Assembly: GCA_050633905.1 (NCBI GenBank)
Contig: JBOEHJ010000023.1
Span: 76,225 to 140,224, forward strand
Direction of reading: 5' to 3'
DNA: 64,000 bases
From: JANQPX01 sp050633905
GTDB lineage: Bacteria > Pseudomonadota > Alphaproteobacteria > Geminicoccales > Geminicoccaceae
In this document: positions 44,607 through 52,417 of the stretch, piece by piece
Layout: the number at the start of each line of letters is the position of its first letter
Position numbering within the stretch: position 1 is the stretch's first letter
Program-made: the position numbers and the translations under genes
The notes under the pieces: generated by a model
The model's input: only the letters and a program-made list of their open reading frames with translations
The model's database searches: none
What the model was told of the DNA's origin: nothing

Positions 44607-45367
44607 GTTCGGACCGCACCCCAGATCAATGATGCGCCACCGATGATGATCAGCGCTTCGATAAAGGCGGTGTGTAGCTTGATGGAAGTGCGCCGCACCA
44701 GCCAGGCGCCGGCCCAAGTCCCAGGCACCGTGCAAAGCCCCATCACAACCGCCAGCAAAAACAGCTGCAGGGACAGGGCATCAAGTGTTCCGAAAAAAAT
44801 CACCTTGGCGAGATTGACCAGCACCGCGATCGCGCCGTCGGTTGCCAGCAAAGCAGGTCCCGCAAGGCCGAGGCCCATCAGAAGCGGGATCACCAACATG
44901 CCAGCACCAACGATGACCGAGGAGAGGAAACCGAACACGCCGGAGACCGCGACGATCTGCGGGCGCGTGGGGGTGACCTTCTGCTTATCGATCAAGCGGC
45001 GCAACGGGATCGAGGCGATCAGCATGAGGCCGAGTAGCAGCTGCACCATAGCGCCTTCAAGCCGCACATAAACGAGTGCTCCCAACGCCGACATCGGAAC
45101 CGCAACGCCCGCAATCAGGCCAACGCGTTCCAGCTTCAACCCATCCCGGTAAAACCAAACGCGGCTTGCATTGTTGATCAGCATCAACACCGAGATCACG
45201 GGGATAACAGCCTTCGCTCCAATAATCGGCGTGATGAACAACGTCACAATCATGCCCGCCCCCATCCCGGAAACGCTCCCAAGAACAGCCGCGACAAAGC
45301 AAACCAACACCCCCAAAGCCATCGTCGACGGCGCAAGCCCAACAATCGAAGTTTCCATCAGCGGCAT
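44603..45367 (-). CDS. TSUP family (TauE/SafE) anion exporter
   Basis: Eight or so hydrophobic helices, with the TSUP blocks VAAVLGSVSGMGAGMIVTL and SSVIVGAGMLVIPLLMGLGL. Proteins of this family move sulfite, sulfoacetate or related anions across the inner membrane. The frame begins with GTG at 45373; ATG at 45367 or 45358 are equally possible starts, and none has a clear Shine-Dalgarno. About 254 residues. Its stop overlaps the rhodanese start, pointing to sulfur metabolism. Confidence 0.88.
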   Translation of the reverse strand: MPLMETSIVGLAPSTMALGVLVCFVAAVLGSVSGMGAGMIVTLFITPIIGAKAVIPVISVLMLINNASRVWFYRDGLKLERVGLIAGVAVPMSALGALVYVRLEGAMVQLLLGLMLIASIPLRRLIDKQKVTPTRPQIVAVSGVFGFLSSVIVGAGMLVIPLLMGLGLAGPALLATDGAIAVLVNLAKVIFFGTLDALSLQLFLLAVVMGLCTVPGTWAGAWLVRRTSIKLHTAFIEALIIIGGASLIWGAVRT

Positions 45368-45380
45368 GCCCACATCAATG

Positions 45381-45451
45381 GTGTGACCACGTCATTGGGT
45401 TGGGACCGTTGTCGAAGGACGCTCTCTTGTTGTTCTCGGGTTTGCGGTCCT
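45381..45451 (+). repeat. Dispersed intergenic repeat, copy b
   Basis: It reads GTGTGACCACGTCATTGGGT, then TGGGACCG and AGGACG blocks and GGGTTTGCGGTCC at the end. It aligns best with the copy at 18711. It lies between the TSUP start and the convergent side of the MmgE/PrpD gene. Confidence 0.55.
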
Positions 45452-45510
45452 TCGTCGGCACCAAGGCGAGGTCTTGTTCTCGAATAGACGACATAATCGG
45501 GCGTACGAGG

Positions 45511-46884
45511 TCAGACGCCGAGCGACGCCAGCGGGCGCGCGTCGAAGGGCGTATCATCGGTGAACAACTCCATCGCAAATTCTTCAAGTAAGCCCGCGAC
45601 CGCCGGTCGCCCGGAGAAGGTTAGGTTGGCGTTGGCTTTGGTGAGGATGTTGGTTCGGGTCATTGGCTCCTTGGTGCCACCGCGGAGTTGGGGCTGGCGT
45701 TCTTCGATGGTGCTGCCATCCTTGAGTTCGGCGCGGATATGGCCGGTGTAATTCCGGGGGTATTCGTTGTCAGGATCGATCACGTAAATGACCTTGGCCG
45801 CGATCGCGAGGGCTTGAGCGTTGCTTACGGCCTCTTCCGTGAACTCGGCAAGGCCGGCATCGCCATGAAGGAGGCCGGCGGCGATGGTGTAGGGGGAGGA
45901 GAATTTCGCGGCATAGGCGGTGGGTGGTTTTTGTTTGAGAGCAAGCGGCTCCCAGAGACGATGCACGGTGCCTTCGCCGACCTCGCAGGTGATGTTGACG
46001 ATATCCTCAGGATTCAACCCCTTCTCCTTCAGGCGCACGGCGCAGTCGATGAAGGGTTGGGTCATGGTTCCACAGGCATAGGGTTTGAACGCGACATTGG
46101 CGGCCTGCCAGGTCTCGCCAAGACCAGCTGTCAGATGCGAAAAATCCGGGGTGATCGAGGGGGCGAAGGCTGTGAACAGACCGTGGGTTCCCTCGATCAC
46201 TGTCTTCGGTCCGTTGAAGCTAGCAGCGCCCATCTGGGCGGCGCGAATGCCGGATTGCGCGGCCCACCCTGCATGCATGCGCTTGGTCCAGCTGCCATCG
46301 GCGAGATATTCGATGATCCCCGCCGCCATCGAGCCGGCAACGCCGAGCGTGTCTTGGATCTGTTTTCGCGTTTGTCCCATCGCAGCCGCAACGCCTGCCG
46401 CAGCCCCCATGGTGCCGAGGATGGCAGTCGGGTGAAAGCCAGCGGCATGCACGCCTTTGCCCGCGACCATGCCGAGACGATTGGCAACCTCGATGCCGAC
46501 CACCAGGCCCTTGGCGACATCGGCATTGGTAAGTTTCAACGCCTCGCCCGCGGCAAACAGGGCGGGCACGATGACCACGCCTGTATGTACAGGACAACCC
46601 TCGAAGGTGTTGTCGTAATCCTCGCCATGGCCACAAGTGCCATTGATGACGGCAGCGCCAGCGATATCGAATGTTTCCTTGAGGCCCCAGACGGTGCAGG
46701 CCCCGCGCGCATCGAAAGCCGTTCGAACGGCGCGCCCGTAATCTGTATCGAGCGCGGCGATCGTGAGCGCGACTGTATCGATGACCGTATTTTCAACCGC
46801 AATGCGCGCCACATCCGGTATCTGTTGGATGGTGAGGCTTTCGATCCAATCGGCCAGAAGGGCGGAACGGGTAGGCTCGGTCAC
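45511..46884 (-). CDS. MmgE/PrpD family protein 1
   Basis: This 457-residue protein has MmgE/PrpD hallmarks: GTCGHGEDYDNTFEGCPVHT, GFHPTAILGTMGAAAG, IIEYLADGSWTKRMHAGWAA, KPYACGTMTQPFIDCA. The family includes 2-methylcitrate dehydratase and cis-aconitate decarboxylase. GTG start at 46884 with AAAGGA seven bases upstream. It lies ten bases after a close paralogue and is a tandem duplicate. Substrate unknown, likely a tricarboxylate-like acid by context. Confidence 0.9.
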   Translation of the reverse strand: MTEPTRSALLADWIESLTIQQIPDVARIAVENTVIDTVALTIAALDTDYGRAVRTAFDARGACTVWGLKETFDIAGAAVINGTCGHGEDYDNTFEGCPVHTGVVIVPALFAAGEALKLTNADVAKGLVVGIEVANRLGMVAGKGVHAAGFHPTAILGTMGAAAGVAAAMGQTRKQIQDTLGVAGSMAAGIIEYLADGSWTKRMHAGWAAQSGIRAAQMGAASFNGPKTVIEGTHGLFTAFAPSITPDFSHLTAGLGETWQAANVAFKPYACGTMTQPFIDCAVRLKEKGLNPEDIVNITCEVGEGTVHRLWEPLALKQKPPTAYAAKFSSPYTIAAGLLHGDAGLAEFTEEAVSNAQALAIAAKVIYVIDPDNEYPRNYTGHIRAELKDGSTIEERQPQLRGGTKEPMTRTNILTKANANLTFSGRPAVAGLLEEFAMELFTDDTPFDARPLASLGV

Positions 46885-46894
46885 GGTTTATCCT

Positions 46895-48280
46895 TTATCC
46901 ATTGCGAAATGCCGAAAGGGTGCTGATATCGGCTGCGTTGTTCAGATCATCACAAAAATCGAGCAGCGCTCTTGCCCGACCTTCCGGCCAGCCACCATAG
47001 GCGACGTTCGAGAAAAATTTCTGGACGATCTCGTCACGGGTCAGCGGTTCATACATGCCGCCGCGCATATGCGGTTGATCATAGATCAAAATCTCGCCCG
47101 ATTTGAGCGTCACCTTGAGATGCCCGGAATAGTTTTTTGGGTACTCGTTATCGGGATCGATCCGGTAGCTGATTTTCTGAGCCAATGCCAGTAAGTGAGG
47201 CTCGCGCGTTTTGGCGTCATCGAATTGAGCGAGGCCCGCATCATCCTCATAGAAACCGAGCGCCATGCAAAACGGCATGGAGAATTTGGCGGCGTAGCCC
47301 GAAGGCGGCTCGTGCTTGGCGTCAAGCGGCTCCCAAAGTCGATGCACCAGACCCTCACCGGTATCACAGAGAATGTGTTCGATGTCATCGGCGTGAATAC
47401 CGTCGCGTCCGAGCTGCCTAGCGCAATCGATATAGGGATGGATCATGGTGCCGCAAGCATAGGGCTTAAACACGATTTTCGTCATGTACCAGTCTTCGCC
47501 CAGCCCCTCGGTCAGATGGCAGTAGTCAGGCGTCGCCGTTGGCGCAAACGTTCGGAAAAAATTATGCGCGCCGTCGAAGACGGTTCGGGGAGCGAAAAAA
47601 CCTGTCTTGGCGATCATCGCCGCCTTCAGGCCGGATTGTGCGGCCCAGCCGGGATGCAGGCGTTTGGTCCAGGCACCATCGGTCAGATATTCGATGATGC
47701 CGGATGACAGGCTAGCGGCGATGCCAAAAGCAGCTGTGACCCGATCACGGTCAAGGCCAAGCGCCACGCTTGCGCCGGCAGCAGCGCCGAGCGTTCCAAT
47801 CACGCCGACCGGATGGAATCCTGCTCGGTGCATATGGCCGGCGGCGACATGATTGAGACGGCAAACGGCTTCGAGGCCAGCTGCGATGCCGAGCAGGGTT
47901 TGTGGACCGGAAAGCTCGAACCGCTCGCCGGCTGCAAGCACGGCGGGGATGACCATCGCACCGACGCGGATCGGAGCACCCTCAAGCGTATCGTCGAAAT
48001 CCTCGCCGTGGATGGCCACACCATTGGTAAGCGCTGCGTCCTGCATGCTTAGCGATCCGGCATGGCCGAGCGCTGTGCAGGGGCCCTCACCATCGACGCT
48101 TTCCAGAATTTGCCGCATATAAACCGATCGCCTTGCAGCAATGCAAAGACCGGTGGCGTCGATCAGGTCTCTGGTTGCGATCTCGATGACATCCGCCGGT
48201 AGCACGTCCGGCGTAAGACTGGCGAGAAAATCCGAAAATTGTTCGGCGACAGTCTCGCTTGGTTCGGGCTTGTCGTTCAT
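46895..48280 (-). CDS. MmgE/PrpD family protein 2
   Basis: A 461-residue paralogue of the preceding entry: VAIHGEDFDDTLEGAPIRVG, GFHPVGVIGTLGAAAGAS, IIEYLTDGAWTKRLHPGWAA and KPYACGTMIHPYIDCARQL align block for block. It is transcribed first, from the divergent region with the SDR gene. Differences in the active-site loop (EGAPIRVGAM versus EGCPVHTGVV) suggest related but different substrates. Confidence 0.9.
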   Translation of the reverse strand: MNDKPEPSETVAEQFSDFLASLTPDVLPADVIEIATRDLIDATGLCIAARRSVYMRQILESVDGEGPCTALGHAGSLSMQDAALTNGVAIHGEDFDDTLEGAPIRVGAMVIPAVLAAGERFELSGPQTLLGIAAGLEAVCRLNHVAAGHMHRAGFHPVGVIGTLGAAAGASVALGLDRDRVTAAFGIAASLSSGIIEYLTDGAWTKRLHPGWAAQSGLKAAMIAKTGFFAPRTVFDGAHNFFRTFAPTATPDYCHLTEGLGEDWYMTKIVFKPYACGTMIHPYIDCARQLGRDGIHADDIEHILCDTGEGLVHRLWEPLDAKHEPPSGYAAKFSMPFCMALGFYEDDAGLAQFDDAKTREPHLLALAQKISYRIDPDNEYPKNYSGHLKVTLKSGEILIYDQPHMRGGMYEPLTRDEIVQKFFSNVAYGGWPEGRARALLDFCDDLNNAADISTLSAFRNG

Positions 48281-48403
48281 CGGTATCTACTCTTATGACG
48301 GCTGCAACGGGAATGTCCCGAAAGCATCGGCCTGTTGAGGATTGGTTTTTTGGCATGGCGGCATTAGGGCTGTCCATGCATCGAGGCCTGCTTAGAGGAG
48401 AGA

Positions 48404-49168
48404 ATGATGACGGTGACCTCGCCCATGGAAAGCCTGGAGGGGAAAGTTGCGCTGGTGACAGGTGCCTCCCGGAGAATCGGTCGTTCGACGGCGCTTGGTC
48501 TTGCTCGCCATGGCGCTGATCTCGTGATCACTGCGCGTTCGGCTGTCGAAGAAATCCAGGCCGTGGCCGAAGAGATCCGGGCGATCGGCCAAAACGCGAC
48601 CGTCGTTATGGGCGATGTTACCGACGAGAGCGATGTCGAAAGGATCGCTGGCGAGGCGAAGACCGCCCATGGCCGGATCGATGTGTTGGTCAACAACGCC
48701 GCCGTTCGAAAACAAGCGCCCTTCCTGGAGATGACGCTTTCGGAATGGCGGGAGATTCATGCCGTTATTCTTGATGGCGCGTTTTTGATGAGCCGCGCCA
48801 TCCTCCCCATGATGCTCGAACAGGGCGGCGGCACGATCTTGAATATCGGCGGCATGACCGGCCATACCGGAGCCAAAGAACGCGCCCATGTCTGTGCGGC
48901 CAAAGCCGGGATCGTCGGGCTCACCAAGGCGATTGCAGTCGAGTTTGCAGATCGCGGCATCACGGCAAATTGCATCGTGCCGGGAAAGATCGGCGGCAAG
49001 CGATCGGCCACCTCCGGTGCATCCCCGAATATCGGTGCGTCGATCCCGCTTGGACGGGAAGGAGACATCGAAGAGGCCGCCGGCATGATCGTCAGCATGT
49101 GCCTTCCCCATGCGCGCTTCACGACCGGGCAAAGCGTGCATGTCTCGGGCGGGCTCTATATGCCCTGA
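48404..49168 (+). CDS. SDR-fold protein without catalytic Ser and Tyr
   Basis: The motif ALVTGASRRIGRSTALGL and the VNNAAVRK stretch identify a short-chain dehydrogenase/reductase of 254 residues. Where Ser and Tyr of the triad are expected it has NIGGMTG and AHVCAAKAG: Lys is kept but Ser is Gly and Tyr is Val. AGAGGAGAGA before ATG is a good ribosome binding site. It is divergent from the MmgE/PrpD pair and overlaps the next minus-strand gene tail to tail by 13 bases. Confidence 0.88.
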   Translation: MMTVTSPMESLEGKVALVTGASRRIGRSTALGLARHGADLVITARSAVEEIQAVAEEIRAIGQNATVVMGDVTDESDVERIAGEAKTAHGRIDVLVNNAAVRKQAPFLEMTLSEWREIHAVILDGAFLMSRAILPMMLEQGGGTILNIGGMTGHTGAKERAHVCAAKAGIVGLTKAIAVEFADRGITANCIVPGKIGGKRSATSGASPNIGASIPLGREGDIEEAAGMIVSMCLPHARFTTGQSVHVSGGLYMP

Positions 49169-50565
49169 ACTGGTGTCCTCGATTCAGGCGTCCAAAGCGA
49201 TCGAAGTTTGTTGACGTCATCCAGGGCCTCGATCGTTCTGACAGCCTCGATCAGGGCGCCAGTTTTTTTAACCCCGAGGATCGGCAAGATGAGATCTTTC
49301 GCCTTGGCTTCGACCTCGCTCTCGGACATCGGATTGTCGGGCGTGCCGAGAACCGCGCGCGTATGGTGTCGAAAAGATCTGCCGTCGATCATATCAACCT
49401 CGATGATCGCCTGCCTTGCCGGCTTGGCCAGGGTCAGCTCAGGACTGGGGATGGCTTCGATCTTTTTTCGGGTTGCAAGAACAGCCGGATCCTGCATGCG
49501 AGCAATGTCGTGTGAAGAGGCGAAGGTGATGCCACCATCCACCAACGCGAGTGCGATCAGATGCTGAAGACAGACATCGGGCATGTCACGATCATCCACA
49601 ATCACAAACCTGTCGTCGGGGAGAATGGCCCTGACGTTGCTGATGGTCTCGGGGGTGATTTGGTGTTCGTCGATCAGTGCCGTGATGGAATCGAGGGCGG
49701 CCTGGATCGGTGAGCCGACGCACCATTTCTTGATCGAGGCTGCCATGATTTCAAAGCGCTCGCCGAGGCCATCAATCAAAGCTACAGGCTTTGCGTTTTC
49801 GGCAAAGGCTGAGAGGTAAGAGGGCTCGCCGGTGAGCGAGCCCGTGACGCCACTTGCTCCGCTTTCAACGAAGAGTGCCCCGAAAACGCCGTTCCTTGCA
49901 CCCATGCCGCCGAAGTCAAAGGCCTTCTCGACATGTTCGGAATCACGCTGCCAATAGGCAATGCCCGAGGCTTGCTGAGCAGTATAGGAAAGCAAGTATT
50001 CAAACGCGACCGCATCCAGCCCAACCATCACGCCGGCGCTCGCCGCCGCCCCGAAATTCGCGCCGAGACAATGGGTGGAATGGGTGCCACTTCTGGGGGT
50101 GGAAAAGCCGAGCGCCATGGTTGATCGAGCGCCGATATCATAGCCTGCCGCGATCGCGCGCAGCAGTTCTGGGCCATTCCTACTTTTGAGTTCACCGACC
50201 GCAAGGGCCGCCGGTATAACGGCGCAGCCGGGATGAAACCGTCCGCCCAGATGAGAGTCGTCAGTCTCATCGGCATGCGCCGCCATCGCGCCGGCAAACG
50301 CGGCATTCACGGCATTTGTGGCCATGGCCGTGCCGGGAATACCTGCTTGTTCGTCGCCACCTTGGTGCTGGATGAACGCAACAGCCTTCTTCCCCGCGCG
50401 AAGCTGCGCGCCGCTGATCATGGCAGCGAGCGTATCCAGCAAGTGCAACCGCGCTTTCACCGCGATCTCGCGTGGAAGTGGGTGATCGATCACCGTTGAG
50501 CAATATTCGGCCATCAATGTCGTCAAGCTGACATCGCCGTTTTGCATGAAGTTGTCTCCGCTCAT
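49156..50565 (-). CDS. MmgE/PrpD family protein 3
   Basis: The 469-residue protein has ADETDDSHLGGRFHPGCAVI, MALGFSTPRSGTHSTHCLGA and KKWCVGSPIQAALDSITALI, typical of another MmgE/PrpD subgroup more distant from the tandem pair. ATG at 50565 has AAGGGA eight bases upstream, whereas ATG at 50571 abuts it. It is divergent from the tctCBA operon, with a 168-bp intergenic region. Confidence 0.88.
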   Translation of the reverse strand: MSGDNFMQNGDVSLTTLMAEYCSTVIDHPLPREIAVKARLHLLDTLAAMISGAQLRAGKKAVAFIQHQGGDEQAGIPGTAMATNAVNAAFAGAMAAHADETDDSHLGGRFHPGCAVIPAALAVGELKSRNGPELLRAIAAGYDIGARSTMALGFSTPRSGTHSTHCLGANFGAAASAGVMVGLDAVAFEYLLSYTAQQASGIAYWQRDSEHVEKAFDFGGMGARNGVFGALFVESGASGVTGSLTGEPSYLSAFAENAKPVALIDGLGERFEIMAASIKKWCVGSPIQAALDSITALIDEHQITPETISNVRAILPDDRFVIVDDRDMPDVCLQHLIALALVDGGITFASSHDIARMQDPAVLATRKKIEAIPSPELTLAKPARQAIIEVDMIDGRSFRHHTRAVLGTPDNPMSESEVEAKAKDLILPILGVKKTGALIEAVRTIEALDDVNKLRSLWTPESRTPVQGI

Positions 50566-50733
50566 GCCCATTCCCTTGTGATTTGACGACGTGGGCGCTT
50601 TGCTGTTTCTTGTGTAACTCTTGACGGTTGACCCTTGAAGTTCCGTCTAAAATGGCTTCAATACAATATCTTACAATTTAGCGACATCGACGGATTGCGC
50701 TTTGACGCAGCCGTTCTCGATGGGAGGACCAGA

Positions 50734-51696
50734 ATGAATTCGAAGATCCAGAGCCTGCTCGGCGCCACTGTGATTGCGATCGCGACCGCTGGTGCATCTC
50801 ATGCACAAGACTATCCCCATGACACCGTGACGCTTGTGACACATTCCAAATCTGGCGGCGGCACGGATGTGTTTCTGCGCGAGATGGTGAAACATCTCGG
50901 CCCATATCTCGGTGCTGAATTCGTCGTCGAGAATGTGCGCGGCGGTTCCGGCGCCAAGGCGATGGCCAAGCTCGCAACCTCGCCTGCTGATGGTTCGATC
51001 TTCTACGGCACCACGCCGACCTTCATCAACACCTCGCTGCTGTCCGAGCCGGAATACACCTACAAAGATCTGATGGGTGTCACCAATGTCTTCCTCGATC
51101 CGCAAATCGTTTATGTAAAGGCTGATAGCCCATTCACCAGCATGACCGAGGTTGTCGAGGCCGCAACGGCCGATCCTGCAGCGGTGATTTTCGGTGTGAC
51201 CACCCCTGGTTCGCTTGATCGTCAGGTCATGGAAAAGTTCAAGGCGCTGACCGGCGTCACCTCGCCTGTCGTGACCCATGATGGCGGTGGTGAGCTTCTG
51301 ATCAGCGTGCTGAACGGCACGGTCTCTCTCGGCATCGGCGAAATCCAGGAGCTATCAGCTCAGCTCGAAGCCGGTGAAGTGCGTGTCATTACCACCTACA
51401 CCGAAGAGCGCCTCAGCGATTTCCCGGATGCGCCGACCGCCAAGGAGCAGGGCATCGATCTGGTCGTGAACAAGTTCCGCGGCATCGCCGGTCCCGCCGG
51501 TCTGCCCGAGGATATCACCGCCAAATGGGAAGCCGCGATCCAGGGCGTGCTCGAAGATGCGACGTTCAAGGAGTGGTACCAGGCCCAGAGCCTCGTCCCG
51601 TTCTTTAAGAGCACGGCTGACTACAACCCCTTCCTCGAAGAGTTCGCAACCGGTCAGCAGGCTTTCTTCAAGGAATACGGAATCACTGAAGACTGA
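50734..51696 (+). CDS. tctC: Tripartite tricarboxylate transporter binding protein (TctC/Bug)
   Basis: A signal peptide (MNSKIQSLLGATVIAIATAG, cleavage after SHA) precedes a Bug-type binding domain with the loops HSKSGGGTDVFLREMVKHLG and NVRGGSGAKAMAKLATSPAD. GGGAGG seven bases before ATG at 50734 settles the start; the upstream extension to 50635 has none. Bug proteins bind carboxylates, often tricarboxylates, in the periplasm. 320 residues. Confidence 0.9.
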   Translation: MNSKIQSLLGATVIAIATAGASHAQDYPHDTVTLVTHSKSGGGTDVFLREMVKHLGPYLGAEFVVENVRGGSGAKAMAKLATSPADGSIFYGTTPTFINTSLLSEPEYTYKDLMGVTNVFLDPQIVYVKADSPFTSMTEVVEAATADPAAVIFGVTTPGSLDRQVMEKFKALTGVTSPVVTHDGGGELLISVLNGTVSLGIGEIQELSAQLEAGEVRVITTYTEERLSDFPDAPTAKEQGIDLVVNKFRGIAGPAGLPEDITAKWEAAIQGVLEDATFKEWYQAQSLVPFFKSTADYNPFLEEFATGQQAFFKEYGITED

Positions 51697-51714
51697 TCGA
51701 TTGATCGGTTTTTT
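51693..51714 (+). terminator. Weak terminator after tctC
   Basis: CTGATC and GATCGG form a six-pair stem (one G-T pair) around GATT, followed by six T. It overlaps the tctC stop and could partly terminate transcripts before tctB. Confidence 0.5.
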
Positions 51715-51744
51715 GTTGACCTGACCATCAATGGACGACGCGCC

Positions 51745-52248
51745 ATGAGCCTCATCAATCGCGATGTTTGGATCGGTATCGTGATGTTGCTCGTGGCCGT
51801 CGTCTATTGGCTGGAAGCGGACAAGATCAGGATCAGCCCGCTGGATGGACCGATCGGGGCCTCAGGCCTCCCAAAATCCCTCGCCTACGCGCTTGGTGCG
51901 CTCGCCATCATCCTGATCATTCGAAGCGTTGTCGGCGCTTTGGCGGCCAGGAAGGTGGCACCATCGGACAACGTCGAGGAACACCCCCTCGACGTGCAAC
52001 CGCATCTTCGAGCCTTGGGTCTCTTAGTGATCGGCGTCGGTTACCTGCTGCTCGTCTCCTGGCTCGGCTACATCATCACGGTTGCAGCCCTTCTGCTCGC
52101 GGTCTCGCTCTATATCGGCGCTGCGTTCAACCTGCGCACCATCCTGATCGCTGTGATCGGCGGTGTCTTCTATCACCTGTTATTCGTCGAATTCCTTGGT
52201 ATTCCCCTGCCTGCCGGCCAACTTCTCGGCCCCCTAGGCCTCAGCTAG
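51745..52248 (+). CDS. tctB: Tripartite tricarboxylate transporter small membrane protein (TctB)
   Basis: TctB-type protein of 167 residues with four hydrophobic helices (WIGIVMLLVAVVYWLEADKI, LGALAIILIIRSVVGALA, LGLLVIGVGYLLLVSWLGYI, ILIAVIGGVFYHLLFVEFLG). It lies in the normal tctC-tctB-tctA order. An inverted pair of dispersed repeats separates it from tctA. Confidence 0.88.
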   Translation: MSLINRDVWIGIVMLLVAVVYWLEADKIRISPLDGPIGASGLPKSLAYALGALAIILIIRSVVGALAARKVAPSDNVEEHPLDVQPHLRALGLLVIGVGYLLLVSWLGYIITVAALLLAVSLYIGAAFNLRTILIAVIGGVFYHLLFVEFLGIPLPAGQLLGPLGLS

Positions 52249-52312
52249 TGGCATGTGACCACGTCATTTGGTTTCCACTGCTGGCGCAAAGCCCCCTGGC
52301 ATGCGGCCAGGT
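52248..52312 (+). repeat. Dispersed intergenic repeat, copy c1
   Basis: It starts at the last base of the tctB stop with GTGGCATGTGACCACGTCAT and ends GGCATGCGGCCAGG; it is one arm of an inverted pair. Confidence 0.65.
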
Positions 52313-52339
52313 TTGAGGAGTCGCCCCCCTGCCAGAAAA

Positions 52340-52401
52340 CCTGACCGCATACCATCAACGCCGACAACAACCACCGAAGCCAACTGAGGTGGCCACGCCA
52401 C
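52340..52401 (-). repeat. Dispersed intergenic repeat, copy c2
   Basis: On the minus strand it reads GTGGCGTGGCCACCTCAGTT to GGTATGCGGTCAGG. With c1 it forms an imperfect inverted repeat of about 154 bp inside the tctBA transcript, ending 17 bases before the tctA start. Confidence 0.65.
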
Positions 52402-52417
52402 AAGTGGGAAGATTGCT

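Noticed and set aside
45688..46926. 412-codon plus-strand frame opposite MmgE/PrpD protein 1
   Set aside because: High-GC antisense shadow; the minus strand has the conserved family and a ribosome binding site.
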